Shown here: piece by piece, positions 1 to 3,930 of the stretch
How positions within the stretch are numbered: the stretch's first letter is position 1
How the letters are laid out: every line of letters begins with the position of its first letter
Source: Baffinella frigidus
Taxonomy: Eukaryota; Cryptophyceae; Cryptomonadales; Baffinellaceae
Assembly: GCA_026770585.1 (NCBI GenBank)
Contig: MU646464.1
Location: 360,431-370,882 of the forward strand
DNA length: 10,452 bases
Direction: 5' to 3'
Program-made: the position numbers and the translations under genes
Notes under the pieces: model-generated
The model's database searches: none
What the model was told of the DNA's origin: nothing
Seen by the model: only the letters and a program-made list of their open reading frames with translations

Positions 1-318
1 ATATATATATATATCATGTATCCCTTATGTGGCGAGACAGTTCTGGATGCCTTTCGTTTCAATGAAATTTACTACACACACGTGTAGTAAAGTGAATGGT
101 GCGGACGAGGGTTTCCCGGGGCTAAAAAACCAGGGTTTTCTCGGATCGTTAAGCTCCAATTATTCGATTTGTTCAGCTTAGCGAGCCTGACAAGCTGATT
201 ATTTTTTTATTTTTTTCCGTTCAGGGGCGGCCGAGCCCAAAAATGTCAAAGTCGACATTTTGACGAAGTGACGACTTGAGGCGGCGCAGGCACATAAGGG
301 ATATGTAATATTAGGTAC
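1..318 (-). other. Intron after TPR exon 7 (partial)
   Basis: No coding exon is seen. It starts with an (AT)7 run at 1-14. It holds a small hairpin with 10-base arms TTTACTACAC (68-77) and GTGTAGTAAA (82-91), and another with arms AAAATGTC (240-247) and GACATTTT (254-261). At about 219-232 a short stretch resembles the 3' end of exon 7 (minus-strand CTCGGCCGC followed by a diverged border). Confidence 0.5.
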
Positions 319-398
319 CTGGCGCGGCCGAGGTCGAGGAAGACGGTCGCGAGGGAGGTGCGCAGGCGCGCGGAGGACGGGAGCGCGTCCACGCCCCG
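319..398 (-). CDS. TPR gene exon 7 (TPR 4/5)
   Basis: The acceptor is CTGAAAACAG|CGGGG and the donor GCCAG|GTACCT. The 80 bases encode RGVDALPSSARLRTSLA then TVFLDLGRA plus two bases, entered in phase 0 and left in phase 2. L253-P254 close TPR 4, and A257-A273 form the first helix of TPR 5 including L263, A264 and G271. The gene continues off the left edge, since the next exon is not visible in 1-318. Confidence 0.84.
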
Positions 399-3300
399 CT
401 GTTTTCAGGGGGGGTTGGGGTTTAGGGTTTGCATGCAGATAGGCGTAGGCCGCGCATTTTGTTTTAAATAAAAAATTGACTTTTTTTAATGACAAATTGA
501 CGACGAAGGGACCAAATTGTCACCTTTCGCCACGATTCCACTCTGCTCGTGCGCACAAACGTGACATCCGGATGTCACGTACGTGGGATATGCCTGGGCG
601 AATAAGATGTCTTTGTAACGGCAAATTCCTAATTCGTGAGGCCAACATAAGCATGTATCACTGTATCCTACATAGATGTACCTGGGCGCTGCCATCCCGC
701 CTGAGCGGGACCTTCCGTGTTGCCTATGGTAGCGCCCTACCGAACGATGCCAGAATCAAGTGTCCACCCTTACCTTCGGCAAAGGTGGACGTTTGGCAAA
801 CGTCTACCTGGGCGGCGACGCGCGAGGCGTCGGCGCTGCCATCCCTCCCCACACAACCCCTCAAGTCGACGATTTAGTACCAGCAGCGTCCAACGCGCCT
901 CCTTGTGTGTCGAACCTTAACCGGGGAAACCTATTTTTCTTTAGGTTGATGGCAAGGAAAATTACTACACAATTCGTTCTTATTAGTAATATTAAAGCAT
1001 TTTTGTAGTTAGTAATTTTCCTTGCCATCAAACTAAAGAAAAATAGGTTTCCCCGGATGAAACCCCCATCCCCGTTCAACGGTTGGCTTTGTTTCATCGT
1101 ATGTTTTCGTGCGGCCAACAGACGCAGAAATCGCTCTATCCTACATAGATGTGCCTGGGCGACGACGCGTGAGGCCCTCCCTCCGGATGCAAACACCTCT
1201 CTAGACTGGTGCGTCGGTTTCCGCATCTGTAGGCCACGAAAACAATACACCAATGCCGAACGACTACCTAGGCGGCGATTCGCAAGTAGTCAACCGTCAA
1301 CACCCGTACTCAACCGTCAACGTTACCAATCCTTCACTCTTTTCGTGCGGCCAACACATGTGAAAACCACTCTTGTGCCTGAGCGGATGAAACCCCCATC
1401 CCCGTTACGGTTGGCTTTGTTTCATCGTATGTTTTCGTGCGGCCAACAGACGCAGAAATCGCTCTATCCTACATAGATGTGCCTGGGCCGCGACGCGTGA
1501 GGCGTCGGCGCTGCCGTCCCGCCGGAGCATCTCGACGCGCAGCACGTGCGCCTCCTCGCACGCGCCGTCCAGCGCCAGCGCCTGTTCGCACGCCTGTCGA
1601 AAGTTGACAGTATCGTTAACTTTCAGTATCGTCAACGTGCGCCTCTTTGCACGTGCCGTCGAGGTTCAGCGCCTGGTGGCACGCCTGCGGACACGAGGCC
1701 GTCTGCAGGCTCATAACCTTTGGATCACTCATCCCCAGTTCCTTTTATTACCTTCAAAGTAATAACAATTACTTTCAAAGTATTTACCACAAGGACAAGA
1801 AGAACACGAAGAAGAGGTTATGAGTCCCACTGCGAGCATCTCGACGCGCAGCACGTGCGCCTCCTCGCACGTGCCGTCCAGCGCCAGCGCCTGTTCGCAC
1901 GCCTGTCGAAAGTTGACAGGTTAGTACCAGCATCGTCAACTTTCGAATGAGAGTTGACAGGTTAGTACCAGCGTCGTCAACTTTCGCCTGCTCGCACGTG
2001 CCATCCAGAGCGAGTGCCTGCTCGCACGCTTGCGAACAAGAGAGGTTATGAGTCCCACTGCGAACAAGCGCATGGTTAGTACCGGGAAATGCCGGTTTAG
2101 TCAACTGCCGTGGGACTGTCGGCGCGTGCGCCTCTTCACACATGCCGTCGAAATTCAGCGCCTGTTCGCACGCCTGCCGAAAATTGATAGGTTAGTACCA
2201 GGTTCGTCAACGTTTGCCTCCTGCGACGCTTTTTGTACTGGGGCACTTCCCTGGGCGTATGCAACAACGCACCGAGATAATCACAGGCATCATAACCTCC
2301 CACCGCACGAGCGGGGTCCTCCTGATAGTCTGTCAACTATACTGAGGCAGAGATAGTGGACCCTGCCTCGGACCCTGAGGACCTTAATTATTTATCCTAC
2401 CTCAGTGTAGTTGACAGACTATTCTCAAGTTGACATACCGGGTCCGCGGTACAAATCCGTCAACTTTGGCGCGGAAAAGAGCCCGGGCTCACCAAACTGG
2501 TGAGGCCGAATAGACCGAGACAGAGCTGGGGCTCGTAACCTGTCTGGCCGCATCGCGCTTGCCCCCCCGGTCCATGAGGCGTGCGCACGCGTCGCTGCAT
2601 TTCGCTCCAAAGTTGACGAATTTGTACCGCAAATCTAGCATGTCAACTTGAGAATAGTCTGTCAACCGTTCTGCGGCCGAATGTCGGGGGGGGGGCTCGT
2701 AACCTGGCGTGCGGCGTCGCGCTTGCCCCCCCGGTCCATCAGCCGAGCGAGGAGTGCGTAGGCGTCGCTGCTTTTCGCGTTCGCCTGGACGAGGAGTTGC
2801 GTTTTTAGGACGGGAAGTTGCGTTTTCAGGACGAGGAGTTGCGTTTTCAGGACGAGGAGTTACGTTTTCTGGACGAGGAGTTGCGTTTTACTGGGGAGGG
2901 TACACTCGAATAGTACCACGAAACGAAACGTCACGGTTTCACATTCCTACGGTGCAAGAGGCGAGCGAGCATCGCATACGCTTTTCGCGTTCGCCTGCAC
3001 GTGCACGCGAGAGAAAGTTAACAGGCGGGAGTAAAGTTAACAGGCGGGACTCTCTTCACTTGGAGGCGGCGAAACAAAACTCACTTGTTATTTGCCTTGA
3101 GTGCGCCGAGCTTGGAGGGCCGTGCCCAGCTGGCCCTGAACCTTGAACCCCAAACTCTCAACCCCAAACCCCAACCCCCAACCCCCAACCCCGAACCCCC
3201 AAACCCTGCACCTTGAGTGCGCTGAAGAACGCCTAGAGAACCATGCCCGTCTGACCCCACATCCCAAACTCTAAACCCTAAACCCCAGGCACCAAAACAC

Positions 3301-3897
3301 TGTCGTGGGAATATTGAAACGAGACTGTGACAATTCTTCTGAGTGTGGCCTATATATATTAAATGGACGCTTTATTCGGACGTGACGGTAGTAACTTTTT
3401 GTACCGGCTTGTAACTTTTTGTACCGCCTTCTTACAGCCCAAAGCCTGCACCTTGAGGTGCGCCGAGGAAAGCTTGGAAGGCTGCGCCTGTCTGACGCTG
3501 GCCCCTAAACCCTGAACCCTAAACCCCACATCCTAAAACCCTGAACAATAAACCCAAACCCCACACCTTGAGCGCGCCGAGGAAGGCCTGCAGGGCTGCA
3601 CCAGTCTGACCCTGAGCTTCGAGGATACAACCCCTGCTCAGCGCCGCACCCGCGTCAGTCATCCAGCCAGCCAGCAAATCAGTCAGTCGGTCGGTCAGTC
3701 AGCCAGTCAGCCAGTCAGCCAGTCAGTTAGCCAGCCAGCAAGCCAGTCAGTCAGTCAGTCAGTCAATCAGTCAGCCAGCCAGCCAGCCAGTCGGCCAGTC
3801 AGTCAGTTGGTCAGTCAGTCAGTCAGTCAGTCAGTCGGACAGTCAGTCATTCAGTCAGTCAGTCAGTTAGTCAGTCAGTCAGGCAGGCAGGCAGGCA

Positions 3898-3930
<33 letters not shown>

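Noticed and set aside
861-1253. A 130-codon minus-strand frame
   Set aside because: It reads through the foldback element and a fragment of exon 6; the apparent protein is a mixture of repeats.
2136-2336. Possible exon reading DACDYLGALLHTPREVPQ on the minus strand
   Set aside because: It has a helical look and an upstream GGTTATGA-type border, but fits neither the phase nor the 34-residue register between exons 5 and 6.
2709-3146. A 145-codon plus-strand frame with a 7-residue repeat (FSGRGVA)
   Set aside because: The repeat comes from the 21-bp minisatellite, and the rest is antisense to TPR exon 5 and its fragments.
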